Below, piece after piece: positions 1-8,980 of a stretch of DNA of 64,000 bases. The stretch lies in the NCBI RefSeq assembly GCF_017873565.1, contig NZ_JAGGKH010000017.1, positions 53,817 through 117,816 of the forward strand, read 5' to 3'. Below the pieces are notes generated by a model that did no database searches, was not told the DNA's origin, and saw only the letters and a program-made list of their open reading frames with translations. The position numbers were made by a program, and so were the translations under genes. How positions within the stretch are numbered: position 1 is the stretch's first letter; the number at the start of each line of letters is the position of its first letter. Source of the DNA: Lederbergia galactosidilytica (lineage in GTDB: Bacteria; Bacillota; Bacilli; Bacillales; Bacillaceae_C).

Positions 1-132
1 CCCTAGTTTCCTAGACAGCCTCTTTTCACTTTAGAATCCAAATAGAAGTTTCCGCTTTGTTTGGTAGCCTTCGGCTAATTAGCTGTATCTAAAAAAATAA
101 AGAAAAAAACAGATATTCGGAAACATAACCAG

Positions 133-155
133 CTTTTGGCTGGATAAGCCAAAAG
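133..155. promoter_or_regulatory. Perfect hairpin next to the motif upstream of sulfatase 1
   Basis: Arms CTTTTGGCT (133-141) and AGCCAAAAG (147-155) are perfect complements around the loop GGATA. There is no T-run after it, so a simple terminator role is doubtful. It directly abuts the tandem motif at 156-173. It may be a regulator-binding palindrome or the end of an upstream transcript. The rest of 1-257 shows no gene. Confidence 0.45.
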
Positions 156-173
156 AATTGTCCTAATTGACCA
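156..173 (+). promoter_or_regulatory. Candidate operator, tandem AATTGWCCN repeat, copy 1
   Basis: The sequence AATTGTCCTAATTGACCA is a 9-base direct repeat. A copy with one mismatch lies at 9965-9982, upstream of the dehydrogenase gene at 10216, and flanking bases are partly shared (GA, then AATCCA further on). Tandem direct repeats are typical of AraC-family sites, and an AraC gene lies in the same island (15201-16118). The link to that regulator is inference. Confidence 0.45.
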
Positions 174-257
174 CGACTTATTGCTAATCCATTAGTAAAA
201 TGATAACTAACATTTTTGAATAGAGATGGATTACGTTTTGAAATGAGGGAGACCTAG

Positions 258-1637
258 ATGAAAATGATTTTTATTTCTTTGGACACTTTAAGGGCGGATC
301 GATTAGGGTGTTATGGATACACTTCACCGACTAGTCCCTATATAGATAAAATTGCTAGTGAAGGTGCCTTATTTGAAAACGCTTTCGCGTCGGACATACC
401 GACAGAAGTAGCCCATACGAGCATTTTTACTGGAAAAGTAGGATTAACAACTGGGGTTGTCTCCCATGGGGCTGCTTCTACCTATTTATCAAAAGACCAA
501 CAATGGTTACCGGCTACATTACTGCAAAGTGGCTTTACAACTGCAGCAGTCGACAATTTATATAATTTAAAAGAATGGTTTGCAAGAGGGTATCGTTATT
601 ATATCAATTCAAAACAACCGACAAGATGGATTGACGGTAAGAATATCAATGCATTGGCAAAACCGTGGATCAAAGAACATAAGCATGAGGATTTTTTCCT
701 TTTCTTACATTATTGGGATCCACATACTCCCTATTTGCCACCTAAGAGCTATATTCCTTCCTTTTATGATCAAAGAAAAGATCCTTATGACCCCGCGAAT
801 AATAGCATGGAACCTGCCTTTAACCATGCAGCTTATCCGTTTTTTAAATATCATCACTATGACTTGCTAGATGGGATTACAGATACAAATTATATGAATG
901 CTTTATATGATGCGGAGATTCGTTACTTAGATGATTTATTAAAAGAATTAGATTTGTTTTTGGAGGAAGAGGGACTAAAAGAAGATACACTATTAATCTT
1001 ATTTGGTGATCATGGTGAAAGTCTGACAGAGCATGATATTTATTGGGATCATTGTGGATTATATGATCAAACTGTTCATATTCCGATGATTATGCGGTGG
1101 CCAAATAAAATTCCAAGCAACAACAGAGTTCAGTCCCTTGTTCAGCATGCAGATATTATGCCGACAATATTAGAATGGCTGCAACTAGATATGCCTAACG
1201 ATTTGGACGGAAGGAGCCTAGTTCCACTAATTGAGGGACTAAAAGAAAAACAACACAAAGAAATATTTCTATCTGAATGTGCTTGGCAAGCCGCTAGGGG
1301 CATTCGAACCGAAAGATTTAAATATATTGAAACCTATGATGCCGGTCCATTTACCCGCCCGCCTGCTGAGTTATATGATCTACTAATTGATCCTAACGAA
1401 ACGACAAATCTCGTAGAATCTCTTCCAGAACAGGCACATATCTTTCAGACTCGCTTGCATAACTGGCTAAAGGGGAAGATTGGAGAAAAGGAAGATCCGA
1501 TGAAATACATTTTAAGAACAGAAGGTCTACCCTTTAAGAGAAGGATACAAAAAGTTTTAGAGGAATATGGATTGACTTGGGATGAGTGGAAGCGGAATCC
1601 AAGTCGAATGAGGATTGATGGGATAGTGAAAAAATAG
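258..1637 (+). CDS. Sulfatase-fold hydrolase (alkaline phosphatase superfamily), Thr-type
   Basis: A 459-residue protein of the PF00884 sulfatase fold. The N-terminus has the metal-binding strand SLDTLRADRLGCYGY (Asp9), then HYWDPHTPYLPP near residue 150 and FGDHGESLTEHD near 250, a metal Asp-His pair. The nucleophile position, normally Cys or Ser of C/S-x-P-x-R, reads Thr49 in DIPTEVAHTSIFTG, so it cannot become formylglycine. Thr is the nucleophile in NPP phosphodiesterases and LtaS-type enzymes of the same superfamily, so a phosphodiesterase or phosphatase is as plausible as a sulfatase. There is no signal peptide, hence it is cytoplasmic and would act after uptake by the ABC importer encoded next. 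A GAGGGAG ribosome site supports the start. Its paralogue is at 12380-13789. The substrate is unknown. Confidence 0.85.
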   Translation: MKMIFISLDTLRADRLGCYGYTSPTSPYIDKIASEGALFENAFASDIPTEVAHTSIFTGKVGLTTGVVSHGAASTYLSKDQQWLPATLLQSGFTTAAVDNLYNLKEWFARGYRYYINSKQPTRWIDGKNINALAKPWIKEHKHEDFFLFLHYWDPHTPYLPPKSYIPSFYDQRKDPYDPANNSMEPAFNHAAYPFFKYHHYDLLDGITDTNYMNALYDAEIRYLDDLLKELDLFLEEEGLKEDTLLILFGDHGESLTEHDIYWDHCGLYDQTVHIPMIMRWPNKIPSNNRVQSLVQHADIMPTILEWLQLDMPNDLDGRSLVPLIEGLKEKQHKEIFLSECAWQAARGIRTERFKYIETYDAGPFTRPPAELYDLLIDPNETTNLVESLPEQAHIFQTRLHNWLKGKIGEKEDPMKYILRTEGLPFKRRIQKVLEEYGLTWDEWKRNPSRMRIDGIVKK

Positions 1638-1662
1638 ATTTAGGTAAGGGCTAATTGATAGA

Positions 1663-1709
1663 ACAATTTCCTAACAGACTTGTTGGGAAATTGTCTATTA
1701 TAGACAATT
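1663..1709. terminator. Two overlapping, mutually exclusive hairpins
   Basis: Hairpin A (1663-1694) pairs ACAATTTCCTAACA with TGTTGGGAAATTGT around GACT (one G-U). Hairpin B (1689-1709) pairs AATTGTCTAT with ATAGACAATT around a single T. They share bases 1689-1694, so both cannot form fully at once. Neither is followed by a strong T-run. This could be a weak terminator or attenuator between the sulfatase and binding-protein genes, or B could be a DNA operator. Confidence 0.45.
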
Positions 1710-1791
1710 ATATAAAAAAAGGGGGAATTTGCAGTTAAATGACGGAGTATTGCGTCAACATTAGTCGAAAAAGTTGTAGAGGAGGAAGAAA

Positions 1792-3732
1792 ATGAAGGGC
1801 TCGATCAAACTATTTTTCATCTTTTTACTCGTATTATCAATGGCCATAGGGGGATGTACACCCAAAAATGAACCATCCAGCACTGCAAAAGATTCTGAGA
1901 AAGAAGACACGGTGAAAGAGGAAGAAAAAGTGGTAGATGTAACAGATATTACGGAGTTTGAGCAGGCACCGATGCTGGATGAAAGGGACCTTCCACCAGT
2001 TAAAGAGCGGCTACCAAAGGAACCAAAGATTCCAAATGAATTACCATCAGATCAACTTACTGTTGAAATCGGGAAATATGGTGGAACATTAAACACTGTT
2101 GCACAAAGTGTCGACTGGGATCCTGATTTATTTGTTATGAATAATGAACCACTCCTAAATACGCCAGGAATTTTGGGAGAAGAGGTTACAGGAAATGTTC
2201 TGAAAGACTATGAGGTCTCTGATGATGAAAAAGAATTCACATTTTATATGAGAGAGGGATTACGCTGGTCAGATGGTGAACCAGTTACAACAGAGGATGT
2301 AAGATTTGCTATTGAAGATGTGCAATTTAATGAGGAGATAACACCAATTCTACCCGCATGGCTTCATTCGGGAGGCAATGTAGATGGCGCGCCAATGAAA
2401 TTAGAGATTGTCGATGAAAATACTTTTAAAATTTCTTTTGATGAACCGAATGGAGGATTTCCAATTAGCTTGGCCATTCAAAGTTGGCGAGGATATGCCG
2501 ATTTGTTAAAACCAGCTCATTATTTAAAGAAATTTCACAAAGATTATGCAGATCCACAAGAATTACAAGAGAGTATTAAAGAAAATGATTTTGCCGAAGG
2601 AGAAGATACGGATTGGGTAAATAATTTTAACTATCTTGACATTACAGAAAGAGAATTAAATCATTCCAACGCAGTAGATTTTCCTGTTTTATATCCGTGG
2701 TTACCAAAGGAAAAGACAAAAACACATGTTACATTTGAACGAAATCCTTATTATTTCAAAGTCGATGCAGAAGGGAATCAGCTTCCCTATATTGATACTT
2801 TGAAGAGTGCAATTGTACAAGATACAGAAGTGACTGCTTTGAAAGTTATTGCTGGAGAAGTCGACTTCAATCGTGAAGCTACAGCATTAACCAAAATGCC
2901 TGTTTACCGTGAGAATGAAGAGCAAGGCGGGTATAAGGCGATTTTGGCTGATTTGCATAACACTCCAAGCGATGTTTTCTTGAATTTGACGTACGAGGAC
3001 CCAGTCTGGCGTGAAGTTGTACAAGATTTACGTTTTAGACAAGCCCTAAATTATGCGATTGATCGTGAAGAAATTATTGAAACGCTCTATTTTGGATTTG
3101 CTGAGCCATCGACGATTATTGATAGTACTTTTAACATTGATAAAGCTAATGAGCTGTTGGATGAAATGGGAATGGAGAAAGATTCAGACGGTTATCGAAT
3201 GGGACCAGATGGTAAACGCTTTACTATTCCATTTGAAGTTCAAGCAGCTGCACCTGATATTGTACCTCTTGCAGAACTATTGACAGAAATGTGGAAAGAA
3301 ATCGGTATCCATGTAACAGTTAAAACGATCGATGAAAGCCTTTGGGGGAATAAAAACGAAGCAAATGATCTACAAGCATCAATTATGTGGACACATACAC
3401 CACTTTATTATATGCAAGATTTAGGAACGGGATTTTGGGGACGGCAATGGGAAAGTTGGAGAAACTCAGGCGGGAAGAAAGGGGAAGAACCACCAGAAAA
3501 TGTAAAGAAATTTTATGATTTAATGGCAGAAATGAATGTGAGTAATCCAGAAAGAGCTGTTGAAATTATGGATGAATTACGACAAGAAATGCATGAAAAT
3601 GTTTACTATTTTGTGCATATTGAACATGTTAAGCAGCCTTTAATTGTGAATGCTAATTTGGGAAATGTAACGGACGGTGGCTTAGCGATTGCCATTAATT
3701 TCGCGGGTGAGCAAATGTTTTTTAAAGAATAA
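1792..3732 (+). CDS. Solute-binding lipoprotein, Opp/Dpp family 5
   Basis: A 646-residue extracellular solute-binding protein (SBP_bac_5). It has a lipoprotein signal ending in MAIGGC (Cys22) and an acidic linker, then GKYGGTLNT and the family signature around FYMREGLRWSDGEPVTTEDV at residues 150-170, with RQALNYAIDREEII near 415. A GAGGAGG site precedes the ATG. It would be anchored to the outer face of the membrane and deliver substrate to the permeases encoded next. Family-5 proteins bind peptides, nickel or oligosaccharides. The neighbouring sugar-type dehydrogenases and isomerase-like proteins favour a carbohydrate-like ligand, but this is inference. A hairpin with a T-rich tail after the gene probably lets it be made in excess over the permeases. 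Confidence 0.9.
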   Translation: MKGSIKLFFIFLLVLSMAIGGCTPKNEPSSTAKDSEKEDTVKEEEKVVDVTDITEFEQAPMLDERDLPPVKERLPKEPKIPNELPSDQLTVEIGKYGGTLNTVAQSVDWDPDLFVMNNEPLLNTPGILGEEVTGNVLKDYEVSDDEKEFTFYMREGLRWSDGEPVTTEDVRFAIEDVQFNEEITPILPAWLHSGGNVDGAPMKLEIVDENTFKISFDEPNGGFPISLAIQSWRGYADLLKPAHYLKKFHKDYADPQELQESIKENDFAEGEDTDWVNNFNYLDITERELNHSNAVDFPVLYPWLPKEKTKTHVTFERNPYYFKVDAEGNQLPYIDTLKSAIVQDTEVTALKVIAGEVDFNREATALTKMPVYRENEEQGGYKAILADLHNTPSDVFLNLTYEDPVWREVVQDLRFRQALNYAIDREEIIETLYFGFAEPSTIIDSTFNIDKANELLDEMGMEKDSDGYRMGPDGKRFTIPFEVQAAAPDIVPLAELLTEMWKEIGIHVTVKTIDESLWGNKNEANDLQASIMWTHTPLYYMQDLGTGFWGRQWESWRNSGGKKGEEPPENVKKFYDLMAEMNVSNPERAVEIMDELRQEMHENVYYFVHIEHVKQPLIVNANLGNVTDGGLAIAINFAGEQMFFKE

Positions 3733-3740
3733 TGTAAAGG

Positions 3741-3796
3741 AACTTAGGGAGTCGATTAATATTACAAGACTACCTAAGTTTTCCTCCTGTTTTTCT
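3741..3796 (+). terminator. Intra-operon terminator after the binding-protein gene
   Basis: Arms AACTTAGG and CCTAAGTT (outer ends 3741 and 3780) enclose further partial pairing, and a pyrimidine-rich tail (TTTTCCTCCTGTTTTTC) follows. The position between the binding-protein gene and the permease genes fits partial termination. Confidence 0.6.
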
Positions 3797-3879
3797 TGAA
3801 AAAGAGGAAGTATAACTTTCGATTAATGTTGAATTTAGCTTTAGCTGTCTTGCGCTTTTCATAGAAAGGAGAGGATAGG

Positions 3880-4878
3880 ATGTTACATTATATCGGACAT
3901 CGCGTTTTGCAATTGATTCCACTAATCATCGCCATTAGTATAATATCTTTTGCTTTAATTCAACTACCTCCCGGTGATTATCTCACAACGTATATTAATC
4001 AACTTGAGTTGTCAGGAACGGAAGTGTCGGAAGGAACGATTATGAGTTTGCAAAGACAGTATGGACTTGACAAACCAATGTATGCGCAATATTTTATCTG
4101 GATAAAAAATATTGTTTTACATGGTGATTTTGGACGATCCTTTACATGGAATGAACCAGTAAGTGATGTGATTGGCGAACGGCTTGGATTAACGATTGTC
4201 ATCTCTATACTAACGTTAATTCTCACTTGGATTATTGCCATTCCAATCGGGATTTATTCTGCTATCCGTCAATATTCTATTTTTGATTATATTTTTACAT
4301 TTATTGGTTTTATTGGACTGGCTATACCTAATTTCTTGATTGCTTTATTTGTCATTTATACGGTGTTTGTTCATACAGGGGTGGCAATCACAGGGTTATT
4401 TTCTCCTGAATATGTGTCAGCACCATGGAGTATCGATAAAATCCTAGATATGTTGCAAAGGATTTGGGTACCTGTTCTTATTATTGCTGTGTCAGGGACA
4501 GCAGGCTTAATTAGAGTCATGCGCGGAATGCTTCTAGACGAATTACAAAAACAATATGTGATTACAGCACGGGCAAAGGGAGTGAAGGAGAAAAAATTAT
4601 TATTTAAATATCCTGTCCGCATGGCGATCAATCCGATTATCAGTACAATTGGTTGGACACTTCCGGCCATCATATCGGGGGAAGCGATTGTGTCGATTGT
4701 TTTAAACTTACCGACAACAGGACCTATGTTATTGGAAGCCTTAATGAATCAAGATATGTATTTAGCTGGAAGCTTTATCTTACTCTTAAGTATTCTCACC
4801 ATCATTGGCACATTAATATCTGATATTTTATTAGCTTGGTTAGATCCGAGAATAAGATTTGGAGGGGTGGAAGAGTGA
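3880..4878 (+). CDS. ABC importer permease 1 (OppB/DppB type)
   Basis: A 332-residue inner-membrane permease of the binding-protein-dependent family, with about six transmembrane helices. It starts with the usual helix (LIPLIIAISIISFALIQLPP) and has the periplasmic YGLDKPMYAQYFIW segment. The cytoplasmic EAA-type loop (ELQKQYVITARAKGVKEKKL) lies near residues 220-240. An AGGAGAGG ribosome site precedes the ATG. The stop overlaps the GTG start of the next permease (GTGA), indicating translational coupling. It forms the channel together with the product of 4875-6023 and should import the ligand of the binding protein at 1792-3732. Closest annotated types are peptide/nickel permeases, many of which carry oligosaccharides. 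Confidence 0.92.
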   Translation: MLHYIGHRVLQLIPLIIAISIISFALIQLPPGDYLTTYINQLELSGTEVSEGTIMSLQRQYGLDKPMYAQYFIWIKNIVLHGDFGRSFTWNEPVSDVIGERLGLTIVISILTLILTWIIAIPIGIYSAIRQYSIFDYIFTFIGFIGLAIPNFLIALFVIYTVFVHTGVAITGLFSPEYVSAPWSIDKILDMLQRIWVPVLIIAVSGTAGLIRVMRGMLLDELQKQYVITARAKGVKEKKLLFKYPVRMAINPIISTIGWTLPAIISGEAIVSIVLNLPTTGPMLLEALMNQDMYLAGSFILLLSILTIIGTLISDILLAWLDPRIRFGGVEE

Positions 4879-6023
4879 ATCCCGAGATTACTACGAATAA
4901 TCAACAAGTTCCCGTTCAGCCGAATCAAAATACAGATGATCATTATGAAGTTGCTTCACAATGGAAATTAATGTGGATGAAATTTAAAAAGCATAAATTA
5001 GCGATTATATCCGCACCAGTTTTACTGGTTTTGTTGATTTTAGCTGCTTTTGCTGAATTTTTGAGTCCGCATATTCCATTAGAACGATTCTCTGATTATA
5101 AATATGCACCTCCACAAACTTTGCATTTTGTTCATCCTGAAAATGGCTTTAGTTTACGTCCTTTTGTTTATGATCTCAAAGAAGAAATGGATCAAAAAAC
5201 ATTTCGAAAGACTTTTACAGAAGACCCTTCCAAAGCTTATTATCTACATTTTTTTACTAAGGGGACTGAATATAAATTTTGGGGGCTGTTTAAAACAAAT
5301 CGCCATATTATTGGTCTAGAAAATGCGGATGCTCCCTTCTTCTTAATGGGAACAGATTCGCTTGGGCGTGATTTATTTAGCAGAATTTTACATGGCTCAA
5401 GGATTTCGCTTTCTTTTGCTTTTTTAGGAATTATTTTAGTTGTGATTCTTGGAGTCGTTCTAGGAGGTATTTCTGGTTATTTTGGTGGGATTGTAGATAC
5501 GATTATTCAACGTTTAATTGATTTATTAATGTGTATTCCAACGATCCCCTTATGGATGGCATTAGCCGCAGCATTACCATCAAGTTGGTCACCAAGCAAA
5601 ATATATTTAGGGATGGTAATGATTTTATCGATTATTGGTTGGACTGGACTAGCGAGAGTTGTTCGCGGAAAAATTCTCTCTCTTCGTGAAGAGGATTTTA
5701 CAATGGCAGCAAGGCTCGCTGGAGCAAGTAACTTTCGGATCATTATGAAACATCTTGTTCCTTCATTTGCTAGCTATATCATTATTAATGTGACAATTTC
5801 GATCCCAACGACCATCTTGGGGGAAACTTCATTAAGTTTCTTAGGACTGGGTTTACAGGCCCCTGTAGTCAGTTGGGGAGTGTTATTAGGGGAATCTCAG
5901 AAATTGGAAAATTTAGCTCACCACCCGTGGTTGTTGTGGCCAGCTGCATTTATCATTGTTGCTGTGTTAGTGTTTAACTTCCTTGGAGATGGTTTGCGTG
6001 ATGCAGCAGATCCTTATAAATAA
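4875..6023 (+). CDS. ABC importer permease 2 (OppC/DppC type)
   Basis: A 382-residue membrane permease. The GTG start at 4875 is chosen because GGAGG lies 9 bases upstream and overlaps the preceding stop as GTGA; an ATG at 4836 has no good ribosome site. There is an N-terminal cytoplasmic tail of about 35 residues, then a first helix (LAIISAPVLLVLLILAAFAEF). A periplasmic insertion of about 100 residues comes before the OppC hallmark GTDSLGRDLFSRILHGSRIS. The EAA loop (LREEDFTMAARLAGASNFRI) and the conserved ending FNFLGDGLRDAADPYK follow. It is the partner of the permease at 3880-4878. Confidence 0.92.
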   Translation: MNPEITTNNQQVPVQPNQNTDDHYEVASQWKLMWMKFKKHKLAIISAPVLLVLLILAAFAEFLSPHIPLERFSDYKYAPPQTLHFVHPENGFSLRPFVYDLKEEMDQKTFRKTFTEDPSKAYYLHFFTKGTEYKFWGLFKTNRHIIGLENADAPFFLMGTDSLGRDLFSRILHGSRISLSFAFLGIILVVILGVVLGGISGYFGGIVDTIIQRLIDLLMCIPTIPLWMALAAALPSSWSPSKIYLGMVMILSIIGWTGLARVVRGKILSLREEDFTMAARLAGASNFRIIMKHLVPSFASYIIINVTISIPTTILGETSLSFLGLGLQAPVVSWGVLLGESQKLENLAHHPWLLWPAAFIIVAVLVFNFLGDGLRDAADPYK

Positions 6024-6038
6024 AGGAGTGAGTAGGGA

Positions 6039-7130
6039 ATGAGAAAAAAGTCAGTTGTGCTTGAAAAGAAAGCTACAATTGCCTCTACTATCCATGAGGA
6101 TGATGAGGTTCTTTTAGAAGTCTCTAATTTAAATGTCCATTTTCCATTAGAGGAAGGAATATTGGAAGCCGTAAGTGGAGTAGATTTTAAATTAAAGAGA
6201 AAGAAAACGCTCGGTATTGTTGGGGAAAGTGGTAGTGGGAAAAGCGTTGCCACAAAGGCGATTCTCCAAATTGTTGAGAGCCCAGGGAAAATAGCCGATG
6301 GAGATATACTATTTCGTAGAGATGATCAACAAAAACAAATTGTGAATATTGCGGAACTTAATCCGAGAGGAAAAGAAATAAGGGCAATACGTGGTGGAGA
6401 AATTGCCGTTATTTTTCAAGAGCCGATGAAGGCGTTCTCTCCTATTTACACAATTGGAAACCAATTGGTTGAAGCTATTCTCTTGCATATTACAGGAGAT
6501 GAGAAGGAAGCTAAAAAAATTGCAATTGATACATTGAAGAAAGTAGGAATGTCAAATCCCGAACAAAGAATGGAACAATATCCTCATGAATTATCTGGGG
6601 GAATGAGACAAAGGGCTATGATCGCGATGTCTCTATGTTGCAATCCGTCTATCTTGATTGCGGATGAACCAACAACTGCTTTAGATGTCACTGTGCAAGC
6701 GCAAGTCTTAGATTTGATTAATCAGCTAAAAGATAATTTTAATTCAGCTGTTATTTTTATTACTCACGACTTAGGAGTAATCGCTGAAATGTCTGATGAA
6801 GTTGCCGTTATGTACCTTGGAAAGGTAGTGGAATACACAGATGTCGATACTTTATTTTTCGGTGCATTACACCCCTATACTCAAGGATTGCTGCGATCTA
6901 TCCCAACTGTGGGAAAAAGAGATGAACCATTAGATTCCATTGAAGGAGTAGTTCCGATTCCAATTAATTTACCAAAGGGTTGTGGTTTTTATTCCCGATG
7001 TCAACTTGCTGAAGATGGTTTATGTAATGTTGTTGAAATTCCTCTTGTGGAAGTTAAGGATGGCCATTATGTAAGATGTGTCAAAGTGAATCAGAATCAA
7101 AAGAAAGGAGGTCAAAATAATGGAGAATAA
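6039..7130 (+). CDS. ABC importer ATPase 1 (OppD/DppD type)
   Basis: A 363-residue cytoplasmic ATPase that energises the importer. It has Walker A GESGSGKS near residue 65, signature LSGGMRQR near 190, Walker [13 protein letters not shown] and the switch His in FITHDLG. The C-terminal oligopeptide extension has Cys-rich GCGFYSRCQLAEDGLC; in some family members these Cys bind an Fe-S cluster. An AGGAGTG site precedes the ATG. The first 30 residues are an extra polar extension. The gene overlaps the next ATPase gene by 11 bases and acts as a heterodimer with it. Confidence 0.93.
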   Translation: MRKKSVVLEKKATIASTIHEDDEVLLEVSNLNVHFPLEEGILEAVSGVDFKLKRKKTLGIVGESGSGKSVATKAILQIVESPGKIADGDILFRRDDQQKQIVNIAELNPRGKEIRAIRGGEIAVIFQEPMKAFSPIYTIGNQLVEAILLHITGDEKEAKKIAIDTLKKVGMSNPEQRMEQYPHELSGGMRQRAMIAMSLCCNPSILIADEPTTALDVTVQAQVLDLINQLKDNFNSAVIFITHDLGVIAEMSDEVAVMYLGKVVEYTDVDTLFFGALHPYTQGLLRSIPTVGKRDEPLDSIEGVVPIPINLPKGCGFYSRCQLAEDGLCNVVEIPLVEVKDGHYVRCVKVNQNQKKGGQNNGE

Positions 7131-8133
7131 AATACTGGAAGTCGAATCTCTGAAAAAATACTTTCCTATTAAAAAAGGTTTCTTTAGAAGACATGTTGGT
7201 GAAGTAAAGGCTGTGGATGATATATCCTTCTATGTGAATCAAGGGGAGACATTTGGGCTTGTTGGGGAATCTGGATGTGGAAAGTCGACACTGGGAAAAG
7301 GATTATTACGGGCAATTGAACCATCTAGTGGGGAGGTCAAATTTAAAAATCGCCATGGTCAAATAGTCGATGTAACAACATTGGATTATAAAGAATTACG
7401 AGATATTAGAAGGGATATGCAAATGATTTTTCAGGATCCTTATTCATCCTTAAATCCAAGAATGACAGTATTAAATATAATTGGCGAACCGTTAATCTGT
7501 AATGGAATGGCTAAAGGGGAGGGATTAAAAACAAGGGTAAAAGAATTGATGGAGATTGTTGGATTAAATAGTCGTCATCTGGAAAGGTATCCCCATGCCT
7601 TTAGTGGAGGACAGAGACAACGTATAGGAATTGCTCGGGCGCTTGCAACTAATCCGAAATTTATAGTTTGTGATGAGGCCGTCTCTGCCTTGGATGTTTC
7701 AATTCAGGCACAAATTATTAATCTATTAGAAGATTTACAAAAGGAATTTCAGTTAAGTTATTTATTTATCTCACATGATTTAGGTGTTATTGAGCATATT
7801 TCTGATCGGGTAGGTGTCATGTATGTCGGGAAGATGGTCGAAATGGCAAAGACGGAGACATTATTTTCTACTCCGAAGCATCCATACACAGAGGCCCTTT
7901 TATCTGCAAAACCTGTTCCAAATCCAAGAATAAAGAAGGAAAGAATTATTCTGAAAGGTGAAGTAGCTAATCCAGCTAATCCTCCAACAGGGTGTTATTT
8001 TCATCCGCGTTGTCCATATGTTAAAGAGATTTGCCAGGTGGAAAGCCCAGTCCTCCAAGAAGTTAGTGAAGGTCATCATGTGGCTTGCCATTTTGCCAAA
8101 GACTTGGATTTGAAAGGCTCTGTTGCCATATGA
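7120..8133 (+). CDS. ABC importer ATPase 2 (OppF/DppF type)
   Basis: A 337-residue cytoplasmic ATPase, partner of the ATPase at 6039-7130. It has Walker A GESGCGKST, Q-loop [13 protein letters not shown], signature [15 protein letters not shown], Walker B FIVCDEAVSALD and LFISHDLGVIEHISD. The C-terminal zinc/Fe-S-like part is GCYFHPRCPYVKEIC. Walker B carries DEAVSALD rather than DEPVSALD, a minor variant. A strong AAAGGAGG site lies inside the upstream gene, 8 bases before ATG. The stop overlaps the ATG of the next gene (ATGA), tying the unknown membrane genes to the transporter operon. Confidence 0.93.
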   Translation: MENKILEVESLKKYFPIKKGFFRRHVGEVKAVDDISFYVNQGETFGLVGESGCGKSTLGKGLLRAIEPSSGEVKFKNRHGQIVDVTTLDYKELRDIRRDMQMIFQDPYSSLNPRMTVLNIIGEPLICNGMAKGEGLKTRVKELMEIVGLNSRHLERYPHAFSGGQRQRIGIARALATNPKFIVCDEAVSALDVSIQAQIINLLEDLQKEFQLSYLFISHDLGVIEHISDRVGVMYVGKMVEMAKTETLFSTPKHPYTEALLSAKPVPNPRIKKERIILKGEVANPANPPTGCYFHPRCPYVKEICQVESPVLQEVSEGHHVACHFAKDLDLKGSVAI

Positions 8134-8513
8134 TTCTTCTGCTAGTGATTATGTATGCAATTTCACTACTCCTAATTATGTTAGGCTCTATTTGGTGTAT
8201 GAATGTGTTTGCGAAAAAATATATTGGAGAAAAACATCTTGTATTAGAAGAGGTAACAAATGGTGAGGTTCCGGAAAAGTGGTCAAGACAATATCAAATG
8301 AAAATAAAGAATTTAGAAGCAAAAGGTAATACTAAGAAGGCCTCACGCATAGAGAAGACAGCTCAAAAATCATATTCAAAAAAATTGCAACGCTTAGTCC
8401 GTTATATCCAAAAAACGAATTTAGTTGAAAGTGAAGAGACCCGTTCCATATTGCTTTCAGATCTTGAAAAAACACGTCGACAATGGAGGAATCAACTTCC
8501 AAATGAAGAATGA
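8130..8513 (+). CDS. Unknown protein with one N-terminal membrane helix
   Basis: A 127-residue protein I do not recognise. The ATG at 8130 overlaps the stop of the upstream ATPase gene (ATGA), so it is probably translationally coupled. An earlier in-frame start at 8085 would lie inside that gene. Residues 1-27 form one hydrophobic helix (MILLLVIMYAISLLLIMLG). The rest is a highly charged, Lys/Glu-rich, probably helical cytoplasmic domain. It overlaps the next gene by 11 bases. Operon position suggests an accessory role in uptake or ester cleavage, but no function can be assigned. Confidence 0.7.
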   Translation: MILLLVIMYAISLLLIMLGSIWCMNVFAKKYIGEKHLVLEEVTNGEVPEKWSRQYQMKIKNLEAKGNTKKASRIEKTAQKSYSKKLQRLVRYIQKTNLVESEETRSILLSDLEKTRRQWRNQLPNEE

Positions 8514-8967
8514 CTCCAAGGGCCAAGCAACGATACTGAAGCTAACAGTATTGGGATTAGCCACCATATCAGCCGGAATAGCATTGGGTCTTTGGTTTGT
8601 AATAAGAGATACATTGATGACTTATCTTTTGTACCTTTCTTTTGATAAATGGAAAATACCGGCAGTCGATAATTTTTCTTTTGTGTTATTAGGGATTGGT
8701 TGGCTCATTTATGTGTTTCTTATCCATTATAAATTAACTAAAAGCTTGGAAAGTCGTAAATTATTTAGTACTTTTTTGATCGTTTGCGGCTACCAAATTC
8801 TGTTGTTATTTCTTTGTAATGTTTCAAGATTATTATTTATTGGTCATTCAGAATGGAGTAGTGTATTTCTGCGTGGAGGAGAACTAGCTATAAGTTTGGC
8901 ATGTTTGCTTATAGCATATAGCTGGAGAGCGAAGAAAAGGTTTAGAGACGTAAAGCAATCAAAATGA
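8503..8967 (+). CDS. Unknown multi-pass membrane protein
   Basis: A 154-residue protein with about four hydrophobic segments (near residues 13-35, 55-75, 85-110 and 125-145) and basic ends. The ATG at 8503 is preceded by GGAGG at a wide 13-base spacing. A start at 8425 would add polar residues and lie deep in the upstream gene. It overlaps 8130-8513 by 11 bases and sits 13 bases before the TIM-barrel gene, so it belongs to the same transcript. No family recognised. The two membrane genes could form a small complex with the importer; this is inference. Confidence 0.7.
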   Translation: MKNDSKGQATILKLTVLGLATISAGIALGLWFVIRDTLMTYLLYLSFDKWKIPAVDNFSFVLLGIGWLIYVFLIHYKLTKSLESRKLFSTFLIVCGYQILLLFLCNVSRLLFIGHSEWSSVFLRGGELAISLACLLIAYSWRAKKRFRDVKQSK

Positions 8968-8980
8968 TGGAGGGATATAA

